Assembly (NCBI GenBank): GCA_046724435.1
Contig: JBKOWN010000091.1
Coordinates: 1-7,327, forward strand
Origin: JALZAA01 sp046724435
GTDB taxonomy: Bacteria > Actinomycetota > Acidimicrobiia > IMCC26256 > JACDBD01
Length of the DNA: 7,327 nt
Reading direction: 5' to 3'
Shown: positions 1-5,470 of the stretch, one piece after another
How the letters are laid out: each line of letters starts with the position of its first letter
Numbering within the stretch: position 1 is the stretch's first letter
Notes under the pieces: model-generated
What the model saw: only the letters and a program-made list of their open reading frames with translations
Told to the model about the DNA's origin: nothing
Databases searched by the model: none
Translations under genes and position numbers: made by a program

Positions 1-243
1 CAGTCCGTTCGGCAGCGGGTTGTAGATCGCGTCGACCTCCGGGTCGGCGATGACGTCGTCGTACGACGCGTGCACCTTCGGGATCTTGTGCTTGCGGGCA
101 AACTTCTCGGCGCGGGCCGGATCCCGCGCTCCGACTGCGACCACCTCCACCGCGGCCACTCCTCGGGCCGGCTTGATCAGTGCCCCCGGAGTGATGCGCG
201 CCGCGCCCAGCGTGCCGATGCGCACCCGGTCGGTCGCTGTCAC
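1..243 (-). CDS. Gfo/Idh/MocA family oxidoreductase, N-terminal part (cut by window edge)
   Basis: Partial gene: 81 codons from a GTG start (complement of 241-243) to the window edge. The visible part is the NAD(P)-binding Rossmann domain. It opens with a beta strand and the glycine motif GTLGAARI (residues 10-17), followed by a second strand and an Arg40 at the cofactor-selecting position (VGARDP). The segment SYDDVIADPEVDAIYNPLPN (60-79) is the typical family signature just before the catalytic EKP region, which lies outside the window. Members oxidise or reduce sugars, inositols, dihydrodiols or biliverdin-like substrates with NAD(P). The substrate here cannot be told. The start overlaps the stop of the upstream LLM gene as GTGA (240-243), so it is the last visible gene of the minus-strand operon and is probably translationally coupled. 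The family call is strong; the specific reaction is unknown. Confidence 0.9.
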   Translation of the reverse strand, partial: MTATDRVRIGTLGAARITPGALIKPARGVAAVEVVAVGARDPARAEKFARKHKIPKVHASYDDVIADPEVDAIYNPLPNGL

Positions 244-1079
244 GTCTCGATCAGCTTGGAGTAGTCGTCGAGCACCGGAAGCACCGTGTCGGGGTCACCG
301 GCCGGCACGCGCACCACCACCTCTTCGATTCCGATCGAGGCGTAGTGGTCCAGCTTGCCGGGGTCGGCGATCGCTCCGAAGGGGATGACGCGCACTGTCG
401 CCGGATCACGGCCGGCGGCCTCCACGGCCTGGTGGAGCTGCGGCAGCGCCTCGCGCACGCCGGCGCCCCCGATCGGCATCCATCCGTCGGCGTACTCGGC
501 GACGTGGGCGAACAGCACAGGGCCGGCAGCGCCGCCCATGAGAACCGGCGGCCACGGTCGCTGCACGGGTTTGGGCCACGACCAGCTCGCCGGCAGGTGC
601 ACGTGCTCGCTGTCGAAGCTCGCCACGTCGTCGGCCCAGAGGCGCTGCATGGCCAGCACGTGCTCGCGGGCGACGTCGCGCCGGCCGCGCATCTCGACCC
701 CGTGGTCCTCGATCTCGTCTGCGTTCCACCCGAAGCCGATGCCGAAGACGAACCGGCCGCCCGAGAGGTGATCGAGGCTCGCGACCGCCTTCGCGGTCAC
801 GATCGGATCGCGCTGCGCGACGAGACAGATGCCTGTTCCGACGCGGAGCCGCTCGGTCGTCGCCGCCGCCATCGCCATCGCGACGAACGGATCGAATGCC
901 CGCTTGTAGTAGTCGGGGAGCACCGCGTCGCCCGACGGCGGCGGGGTGCGCCGGCTCACCGGGATATGAGTGTGCTCGGGGACGTATAGCGACGCGAACC
1001 CGCGTTCCTCTGCCGCACGTGCGAGCTCGTCCGGACGCATCGCCTGGTCCGTCACGAACATCGTCACCCCGAGTTGCAT
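240..1079 (-). CDS. LLM-class F420-dependent oxidoreductase (Rv2161c/TIGR03619-like)
   Basis: Protein of 279 aa, the usual size for single-domain luciferase-like monooxygenase (TIM-barrel) proteins of the F420 group. The start is the ATG at the complement of 1077-1079. The frame remains open further upstream, but that stretch lies over the SDR gene, and the family begins exactly at MQLGVTMF. Visible signatures are PEHTHIP (residues 34-40), typical of the Rv2161c subfamily; VGTGICLVAQRDP (80-92); and SGGRFVFGIGFGWN (106-119), the conserved barrel strand with the cofactor-pocket glycines. Family members use reduced coenzyme F420 or sometimes FMN; most Rv2161c-type members have no known substrate. 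The gene follows the SDR by 20 bp with only a weak ribosome site (GCAGG, 7 bases before the ATG) and overlaps the next gene by 4 bp. It is the third gene of the minus operon. F420 use is inferred from family membership, not from a diagnostic residue. Confidence 0.9.
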   Translation of the reverse strand: MQLGVTMFVTDQAMRPDELARAAEERGFASLYVPEHTHIPVSRRTPPPSGDAVLPDYYKRAFDPFVAMAMAAATTERLRVGTGICLVAQRDPIVTAKAVASLDHLSGGRFVFGIGFGWNADEIEDHGVEMRGRRDVAREHVLAMQRLWADDVASFDSEHVHLPASWSWPKPVQRPWPPVLMGGAAGPVLFAHVAEYADGWMPIGGAGVREALPQLHQAVEAAGRDPATVRVIPFGAIADPGKLDHYASIGIEEVVVRVPAGDPDTVLPVLDDYSKLIET

Positions 1080-1088
1080 CTCGAGGCC

Positions 1089-1110
1089 TGCCCGTCCCGC
1101 TAGGCGGGCA
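1089..1110. repeat. Inverted repeat at the SDR/LLM junction
   Basis: TGCCCG (1089-1094) is the exact complement of CGGGCA (1105-1110), with 10 bases between. An alternative tighter hairpin is CCCGC-TAG-GCGGG (1096-1108). The element covers the SDR stop codon (complement of 1100-1102) and ends close to the weak LLM ribosome site. It is not followed by a T-run on the minus strand, so it is unlikely to be a terminator. Short GC-rich repeats arise often by chance in such DNA. Confidence 0.3.
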
Positions 1111-1876
1111 TGATCGAGCCGCCGTCGACGCACAACACCTGCCCGGTCACGAGCGCGGCGTCGTCGCTCGCGAAGAAGAGGGCGGTGCCGGCGAGGTCCT
1201 CCGGCTCGAGCTTGCGCTTCATGGCGCTCATCGCCGGGAGCATGTCGATGATGCCTTCTGGGACGATCTTCCTCGTCGCCTCCGTCATCGTGACGCCCGG
1301 CGCGATGCAGTTCACCGTGATGTTGTACTGCCCGAGCTGGCCGGCAAGGAACTTGGTCAGCCCGACGACGCCCCACTTCGTCTGGCTGTACGTGAACGCG
1401 CCGACCTCGTGGAACTCGGCGACGGGCGCGATGTTGTACAGGTACGCGGCGCCCGACGACTGGTTGATGATGCGGCCCCAGCTCTGCTCGACCATCGTCG
1501 GCGCGCAGGCCTTCGCCATGAGCCACGCGCCGTGCAGATTCACGCTGAAGACCTTCTGGAGGTACTCGTAGTCGTTCCGCTCGTTGTCGATGTCGAAGTA
1601 GAGCGCGGCGTTGTTGACGAGGACGTCGATGCCACCGAACTCCTCCCTGGTCTTCGCCGCGCACGCCAACGTCGACTGCTCGTCGGAGATGTCGGTCTGA
1701 ACGAACGCACTGTCGCCGAGCTTCTCGAGCTGCTCCATCGCCGAGGCGGCGCGTTCCTCGTTGATCTCGGCGACGACGACCTTCGCGCCCTCGTCGAGGA
1801 ACCGCTTGGCGTAGGCGAGCCCGATGCCCTGCCCCGCGCCGGTGATGATCGCGACCCTGTTGTCCAGCCGGCCCAT
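1100..1876 (-). CDS. Classical SDR-family NAD(P)-dependent oxidoreductase
   Basis: Protein of 258 aa, standard for classical short-chain dehydrogenases. The cofactor motif TGAGQGIG is at residues 12-19. Glu37 closes the second beta strand (VVVAEI), an acidic residue that usually means NAD(H) rather than NADP(H). NNAA is at 88-91, a small change from NNAG. The catalytic set is Asn113 (VNLHG), Ser141, Tyr163 and Lys167 (YSQTK), all present, so the enzyme should be active. The C-terminus GQVLCVDGGSIMPA is typical of family members that oxidise alcohols or 3-hydroxyacyl-CoA. The start ATG is preceded by a good AGGGGG site 8 bases upstream. It sits 24 bp after the MaoC-like gene and 20 bp before the LLM gene. 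The neighbouring hot-dog dehydratase suggests a hydroxyacyl-CoA or steroid-type alcohol substrate, which is inference. A plain 3-oxoacyl reductase role is the main alternative. Confidence 0.93.
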   Translation of the reverse strand: MGRLDNRVAIITGAGQGIGLAYAKRFLDEGAKVVVAEINEERAASAMEQLEKLGDSAFVQTDISDEQSTLACAAKTREEFGGIDVLVNNAALYFDIDNERNDYEYLQKVFSVNLHGAWLMAKACAPTMVEQSWGRIINQSSGAAYLYNIAPVAEFHEVGAFTYSQTKWGVVGLTKFLAGQLGQYNITVNCIAPGVTMTEATRKIVPEGIIDMLPAMSAMKRKLEPEDLAGTALFFASDDAALVTGQVLCVDGGSIMPA

Positions 1877-1882
1877 GTTCGA

Positions 1883-1890
1883 CGCCCCCT
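1883..1890 (-). promoter_or_regulatory. Ribosome binding site of the minus-strand SDR
   Basis: Read on the minus strand this is AGGGGGCG, with the AGGGGG core ending 8 bases before the ATG at the complement of 1874-1876. It lies in the 24-bp gap after the MaoC-like gene and supports the chosen start. Confidence 0.7.
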
Positions 1891-1900
1891 GTATGGCCGC

Positions 1901-2395
1901 CTACGAACGGTGGATGAGGTTGAAGCGCTCCGTGACCGCCGGTTCGCCGCTCTTCTCGTCGCGCCACACGGTCTCGGTCACGACGAACGTCATCGTGCGC
2001 CCCTTGCTCTCCTTCTCGTAGAGATCGAGGATGCGACCCTCGCCGACCAACACGTCGCCGACAACAATCGGCCGGTGGTAGTCGAACTCCTGCTCACCGT
2101 GGAGCACGAGCCCACCCTTGGCGAACAGCTCCCCCATCACCTGGTGCATCGGGTTCTCGCCGCCGGTCGGGTCCTCGGGTTGATCTTCAGCGAAGCGTCC
2201 CCAGAACTGCATCGCGAACGACCACGTGGGTGGGGCGGGGACGTCGTGGAATCCGGCCGCCTTGGCAGCACCCGGATCGTGGTAGACGGGGTTCTCGTCC
2301 TTGAGCGCCCGCGCGAAGTTCGAGACCGGCCCGCGCTCGATGGTCACGCGGTGTGCACCGGTCGGCTTCCCGATGACGCTGCTGTCGAGGGCCAT
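1901..2395 (-). CDS. MaoC-type hot-dog dehydratase, N-terminal-domain family (FAS1-like)
   Basis: Protein of 164 aa, matching a single hot-dog domain of the MaoC_dehydrat_N type. Visible motifs are DENPVYH (residues 33-39), which resembles the D-x-N-P-x-H hydratase motif of R-specific enoyl-CoA hydratases; APPTW (54-58); and LHGEQEFDYHRPIVVGD (98-114), the characteristic central strand of this family. Related proteins (for example the mycobacterial Had subunits) work as two-chain hydratases, one chain with the N-type and one with the C-type domain. No C-type partner is visible in this window. The ATG start has a GGAAGGG ribosome site 5 bases upstream. It is the first gene of the minus operon, diverging from the plus-strand SDR across 112 bp. 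The likely role is reversible hydration of an enoyl-CoA; the substrate is unknown. Retention of the Asp and His motif suggests this chain may be catalytic rather than only structural. Confidence 0.87.
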   Translation of the reverse strand: MALDSSVIGKPTGAHRVTIERGPVSNFARALKDENPVYHDPGAAKAAGFHDVPAPPTWSFAMQFWGRFAEDQPEDPTGGENPMHQVMGELFAKGGLVLHGEQEFDYHRPIVVGDVLVGEGRILDLYEKESKGRTMTFVVTETVWRDEKSGEPAVTERFNLIHRS

Positions 2396-2400
2396 GCGTT

Positions 2401-2407
2401 CCCTTCC
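2401..2407 (-). promoter_or_regulatory. Ribosome binding site of the MaoC-like gene
   Basis: Read on the minus strand this is GGAAGGG, 5 bases before the ATG at the complement of 2393-2395. It fixes the start of the first gene of the minus operon. Confidence 0.7.
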
Positions 2408-2434
2408 ATCCTCCGCCGCGCAGTCCTTCGCGCT

Positions 2435-2486
2435 TTGACGGGTGCGTGAACGACCGCGATACCGTGACGCCGACGTCAGTTTTCAA
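2435..2486. promoter_or_regulatory. Candidate divergent, overlapping promoters
   Basis: In the 112-bp region between the two operons, TTGACG (2435-2440) is a good -35 for rightward transcription, with a 17-base spacer to GATACC (2458-2463) as a weak -10. For leftward transcription, TTGAAA (complement of 2481-2486) is also 17 bases from the same hexamer read as GGTATC. Both would place RNA starts upstream of the two first genes. The -35 elements are convincing; the shared -10 matches the consensus poorly, so exact positions are uncertain. That a promoter for each operon lies somewhere in 2396-2507 is much safer than these specific boxes. Confidence 0.35.
2465..2478. promoter_or_regulatory. Candidate operator palindrome TGACG-N4-CGTCA
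   Basis: TGACG (2465-2469) and CGTCA (2474-2478) form a perfect 5-bp inverted repeat around CCGA. It lies between the candidate -10 and the rightward gene, and within the spacer of the candidate leftward promoter, where a repressor could block both directions. No regulator gene adjoins it, and it does not match the KstR motif as I remember it. The family of the binding protein is unknown, and a chance palindrome of this length is possible. Confidence 0.3.
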
Positions 2487-2490
2487 CGCG

Positions 2491-2500
2491 GGGAGAAGGA
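2491..2500 (+). promoter_or_regulatory. Ribosome binding site of the MFE-2-like SDR
   Basis: The purine-rich GGGAGAAGGA ends 7 bases before the ATG at 2508. It decides the start: the frame is open back to an ATG at 2442, but that would add 22 residues without family counterpart and run through the promoter region. Confidence 0.75.
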
Positions 2501-2507
2501 CGCGCAA

Positions 2508-3443
2508 ATGGGGTTGTTGGACGGCAAGGTCGCGATCGTCACCGGCTCCGGCAACGGTGTCGGGCGAGGCGAGGCCATCGAGCTCGCGGACCAGGGGGCC
2601 AAGGTCGTCGTGAACGACCTCGGCGTGTCGGTGACAGGTGAGGGCGCCGACAAGCGCACCGCCGACGAGGTCGTCGACGTCATCAAGGGCCGAGGCGGCG
2701 AAGCGGTCGCCAACTACGACGACGTAGCCGACTTCAACGGCGCGAAGAGCATCATCGACACGGCCGTCGAGGCATTCGGCACGCTCGATGTGCTCGTGAA
2801 CAACGCCGGGATCCTGCGGGACAAGATGCTGTTCACCATGGGCGAGGACGACTTCGACTCGGTCATCCGGGTGCACGTCAAGGGCACATGGAGCACGATG
2901 CACCACGCTTCGGCCTACTGGCGGAATGAGTCGAAGGAAGGCCGCCAGCCCAGTGCGTCCATCGTCAACACGGTGTCGAGCGCCGGCCTCCAGGGACAGG
3001 CGAGCCAGTCGAACTACGGCGCGGCCAAGGCCGGGATCGCGGCCATGACGATCATCGCCAGCCTCGAGCTGACTCGCTACGGCGTGCGCGCCAACTGCAT
3101 CGGGCCCGGCGGCTTCACGCGCATGGTCGGCCAGGCCCGGCAGGACATCACGATCAAGAACCCGGAGGAGTACACCGAGTTCGACGGCATGAACCCGGGG
3201 AACTCGGCGCCGGCGGTGGCTTGGCTCGCGTCCGACGAGTCGAAGCCGACCACCGGCCAGGTCCTGCGCATGGTCGGCAACTCGCTGTGCGTGTATCAGC
3301 CGTGGCAGATGGGCGAGGAGTTCTTCGCCACCGACACCGAAGGCAAGCCCGCGCGGTGGGACGCCGCCGACGTCGGCACCATCCTCAACAAGTACGTCTT
3401 CCACACGGTCAACCCGGGCATCGCTGCACAGCAGAAGCGTTAG
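2508..3443 (+). CDS. SDR oxidoreductase, MFE-2/Hsd4A-like 3-hydroxyacyl-CoA or 17-beta-hydroxysteroid dehydrogenase
   Basis: Protein of 311 aa. The cofactor motif TGSGNGVG is at 12-19; Asp37 at the end of the second strand (VVVNDLG) predicts NAD(H) use. Then come GGEAVANYDDV (63-73), VNNAGILRDK (97-106) and VHVKGTW (122-128), all hallmarks of the dehydrogenase domain of peroxisomal multifunctional enzyme 2 and bacterial Hsd4A-type enzymes. Catalytic Ser158, Tyr170 and Lys174 (YGAAK) are present. His123 replaces the classical Asn, as in MFE-2 relatives. After about residue 250 there is an extension of some 60 residues that is longer than in a plain SDR. The expected reaction is NAD-dependent oxidation of a 3-hydroxyacyl-CoA (or a ring hydroxyl of a steroid). 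It is the first gene of the plus operon, 9 bp before the crotonase gene, which fits a beta-oxidation-like pathway. The substrate is not determined. Confidence 0.92.
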   Translation: MGLLDGKVAIVTGSGNGVGRGEAIELADQGAKVVVNDLGVSVTGEGADKRTADEVVDVIKGRGGEAVANYDDVADFNGAKSIIDTAVEAFGTLDVLVNNAGILRDKMLFTMGEDDFDSVIRVHVKGTWSTMHHASAYWRNESKEGRQPSASIVNTVSSAGLQGQASQSNYGAAKAGIAAMTIIASLELTRYGVRANCIGPGGFTRMVGQARQDITIKNPEEYTEFDGMNPGNSAPAVAWLASDESKPTTGQVLRMVGNSLCVYQPWQMGEEFFATDTEGKPARWDAADVGTILNKYVFHTVNPGIAAQQKR

Positions 3444-3452
3444 CCTCCGACG

Positions 3453-4280
3453 GTGAACACCGACTTCGAGACGCTTCTCTACGAGGAGCGCGACGGCGTC
3501 GCCTGGGTCACGCTCAACCGGCCGGACCGGCTGAACGCGTTCAACTCGCTGATGCAGCGCGAGCTCCACGCGTTGTGGCGCGGGCTTCGCCGCCATGACG
3601 ACGTGCGGTGCGTCGTGCTCACCGGCGCCGGCGAGAAGGCGTTCTGCACCGGCATCGACCGCATGGAGCAGATGGGCGAAAAGGGTGACGACACCACCGA
3701 TCCCGACGTCGTCGGCTCCGGGAGCACACCATTCATGTTCAACGACCCCGGCGACAACATCGGCCCGAAGAGCTCCGACCTCTGGAAGCCGGTGATCGCG
3801 GCAGTGAACGGCATCGCCTGCGGCGGCGCCTTCTACATGCTCGGCGAGGTCGAGTTCATCATCGCCGCCGACCACGCGACGTTCTTCGACCCGCACGTGA
3901 CGTACGGCATGACGGCCGCCTTCGAGCCCATCCACATGTCCGGGATCATGCCGTTCGGCGAGATCATGCGGCTCTCGCTGCTCGGCAACTACGAGCGCCT
4001 GTCGGCCCGTCGGGCGTATGAGATCGGGCTCGTTTCGGAGTTCGCGCCCAAAGAGGAGCTACACGAGCGGACGGCGTGGGCGGCGAACGCCATCGCGTCG
4101 CAACCGCCGCTCGCGATCGAGGGCACCGTGCGCGCGATCTGGGGCGCGCGCGAGCTCGGTCAGCGCCAGGCTCTGCGCTTGGGATACGCGTATGTCGGGC
4201 TCGGCACCAACCAGGATTCCATCGCCGAGGGCCAGAAGCTGTTCGAGTCGGGCGCGCGCATCGACTGGCGCTCGAGATAG
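3453..4280 (+). CDS. Crotonase-fold (enoyl-CoA hydratase/isomerase family) protein lacking both catalytic glutamates
   Basis: Protein of 275 aa, from a GTG start 9 bp after the SDR stop; the ribosome site is weak, so coupling to the SDR is likely. Crotonase signatures are clear: VTLNRPDRLNAFN (19-31), AFCTGID (63-69) and VNGIACGGA (118-126), the last two forming the oxyanion hole that binds the CoA thioester carbonyl. Aligning by eye to rat mitochondrial hydratase, the position of Glu144 is Tyr128 and the position of Glu164 is His148, within FFDPHVTYG (144-152). Both residues for water addition are thus missing. I recall the DPH motif from actinobacterial crotonase-like proteins in lipid and steroid gene clusters, without a firm function. 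Residues 72-107 hold a longer loop than in hydratases. The fold is certain. Hydratase activity is doubtful; hydrolase, isomerase or C-C-bond activity are options. Confidence 0.92.
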   Translation: MNTDFETLLYEERDGVAWVTLNRPDRLNAFNSLMQRELHALWRGLRRHDDVRCVVLTGAGEKAFCTGIDRMEQMGEKGDDTTDPDVVGSGSTPFMFNDPGDNIGPKSSDLWKPVIAAVNGIACGGAFYMLGEVEFIIAADHATFFDPHVTYGMTAAFEPIHMSGIMPFGEIMRLSLLGNYERLSARRAYEIGLVSEFAPKEELHERTAWAANAIASQPPLAIEGTVRAIWGARELGQRQALRLGYAYVGLGTNQDSIAEGQKLFESGARIDWRSR

Positions 4281-4288
4281 CGAGCAGC

Positions 4289-5434
4289 ATGGGTCGGCGC
4301 GTCGCGATCGTCGGGGCCGCGCTGTCGGACTGCGGGCGCGTCGACGACAAGTCGCCGTTCGAGCTCCACTACCAGGCCGCGAGCCGCGCGCTGGCCGATG
4401 CCGGGCTCGAGAAGGGCGACGTCGACGGGTTCTCGTCGTGCGGCACCGGCCTGCTCGCCCCGATCGAAGTCGCCGAGTATCTCGGTCTCCGGCCGAACTG
4501 GGTCGACAGCACCGGCGTCGGCGGCGCGACGTGGGAGTTCATGGTTGAACACGCGGCGGCGGCGATCGCCGAGGGTCACGTCGACGTCGTCGTGCTCGCG
4601 TACGGATCCACGGCCCGGGCCGACCTGAAACGGCGCGACCGCCGGGCGAACCTCTCGTTCGGGAGTCGGGGGCCGGTCCAGTTCGACGCGCCGTTCGGAC
4701 ACACGCTGATCGCGAAGTACGCGATGGCCGCTCGCCGCCACATGCACGAGTTCGGAACCACGATCGAGCAGCTGGCCGAGATCGCGGTCTCCACCCGCCA
4801 CAACGCGTCACTCAACCCGGACGCGTACTACCGGGACCCGGTCACGATCGCCGACGTGAACAACTCGCCGCTGATCGCCGATCCGCTCACGACGCTGCAC
4901 TGCTGCATCCGGTCGGACGGCGGCGGATCCGTGGTGCTCACCTCGGAGGAACGTGCGCGCGACCTGCCGGGAATGCCGGTCTGGGTGCTCGGCACCGGCG
5001 AGGCGGTCTCCCACACGACGATGAGCGAGTGGGAGGACTTCACCGAGTCGCCGGCGGCACGCTCGGGCAGCCTCGCGTTCGAGCGCGCCGGCGTGACGCC
5101 GGAGGAGATCGACGTCTGCGAGATCTACGACGCGTTCACGCCGATGGTGCTCCTCAGCTTCGAGGCACTCGGGTTCTGCAAGAAGGGCGAAGGAGGGCCG
5201 TTCGTCGCGGGCGGGACGATGCGCGTCGACGGGCTGCTCCCGACCAACACGGACGGCGGCGGCCTCTCCGCCTGCCACCCGGGGATGCGGGGCATCTTCC
5301 TGCTCGTCGAGGCGGTGCGGCAGCTGCGCGGTGACGCCGCGGGCCGACAGGTAGGGGGCGCCCGGCTGGCGTGCGTGAACGGCACCGGCGGCTGGTTCTC
5401 GTCGGCGAGCACGGCGATCCTCGGGGTGGAGTAA
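4289..5434 (+). CDS. Thiolase-fold lipid-transfer-protein family (Ltp2/SCP-x-like), without catalytic cysteines
   Basis: Protein of 381 aa, the usual length for bacterial lipid-transfer-type thiolase-like proteins. It starts at an ATG 8 bp after the crotonase stop. The N-half has RRVAIVGA (3-10) and helix LHYQAASRALADAGL (26-40). Where thiolases carry the nucleophilic Cys in a CASG-type motif, this protein has GVGG (76-79). The C-half has CEIYDAFTPM (277-286) and GFCKKGEGGPF (295-305), strong family marks, then ACHPG with His330 conserved. The second catalytic Cys is replaced near VNGTGG (363-368); Cys362 is close by but offset. Family members such as Ltp2 of steroid degraders act as retro-aldolases with a DUF35 partner rather than thiolases. 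No DUF35 gene is seen here. The role is therefore probably C-C cleavage or condensation on an acyl-CoA made by the two preceding genes, which is inference. Confidence 0.9.
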   Translation: MGRRVAIVGAALSDCGRVDDKSPFELHYQAASRALADAGLEKGDVDGFSSCGTGLLAPIEVAEYLGLRPNWVDSTGVGGATWEFMVEHAAAAIAEGHVDVVVLAYGSTARADLKRRDRRANLSFGSRGPVQFDAPFGHTLIAKYAMAARRHMHEFGTTIEQLAEIAVSTRHNASLNPDAYYRDPVTIADVNNSPLIADPLTTLHCCIRSDGGGSVVLTSEERARDLPGMPVWVLGTGEAVSHTTMSEWEDFTESPAARSGSLAFERAGVTPEEIDVCEIYDAFTPMVLLSFEALGFCKKGEGGPFVAGGTMRVDGLLPTNTDGGGLSACHPGMRGIFLLVEAVRQLRGDAAGRQVGGARLACVNGTGGWFSSASTAILGVE

Positions 5435-5436
5435 AA

Positions 5437-5458
5437 AAGGAGGGTCATGGCAGCGAGG
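5437..5458 (+). promoter_or_regulatory. Two Shine-Dalgarno sites before the molybdoenzyme gene
   Basis: AAGGAGGG (5437-5444) directly follows the thiolase-like stop and is only 2 bases from an ATG at 5447, closer than optimal. GAGG (5455-5458) lies 8 bases before the GTG at 5467, a normal spacing. The strong first site therefore serves an ATG that opens a seven-codon frame, not the molybdoenzyme itself. Confidence 0.55.
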
Positions 5459-5470
5459 TCGACAGCGTGA
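5447..5470 (+). CDS. Possible seven-codon leader frame (MAARSTA) overlapping the molybdoenzyme start
   Basis: An ATG right behind a strong AAGGAGGG runs for seven codons to a TGA at 5468-5470. That TGA overlaps the GTG start of the next gene as GTGA. It could be a coupling mini-cistron that delivers ribosomes to the GTG, a decayed older start separated by a frameshift, or chance. Length alone gives no evidence for a peptide function. Confidence 0.25.
   Translation: MAARSTA

Noticed and set aside
240..1967. Extension of the LLM gene upstream to make a 575-residue fusion
   Set aside because: The added part lies in another frame of the SDR and is Arg-rich nonsense; the LLM family begins at the ATG at 1079, so there is no fusion.
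896..2449. Long plus-strand open frame (over 510 codons) opposite the LLM, SDR and MaoC-like genes
   Set aside because: The translation is low-complexity and shows no motifs, while the opposite strand holds three well-supported genes. It is a GC-bias shadow.
2442..2507. Upstream ATG adding 22 residues to the plus-strand SDR
   Set aside because: The added residues do not resemble SDR N-termini, there is no ribosome site in front, and GGGAGAAGGA is ideally placed for ATG 2508.
2187..3935. Very long open frame on the minus strand (over 580 codons) across the SDR and crotonase genes
   Set aside because: It is antisense to two genes with clear family motifs, its translation is rich in Arg, Val, Asp and His without recognisable domains, and it arises from strong third-position GC bias.
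5371..5466. Upstream ATG extension of the molybdoenzyme into the thiolase-like gene
   Set aside because: It would overlap the end of the thiolase-like gene in another frame and add sequence unlike relatives, which start near ISRGF.
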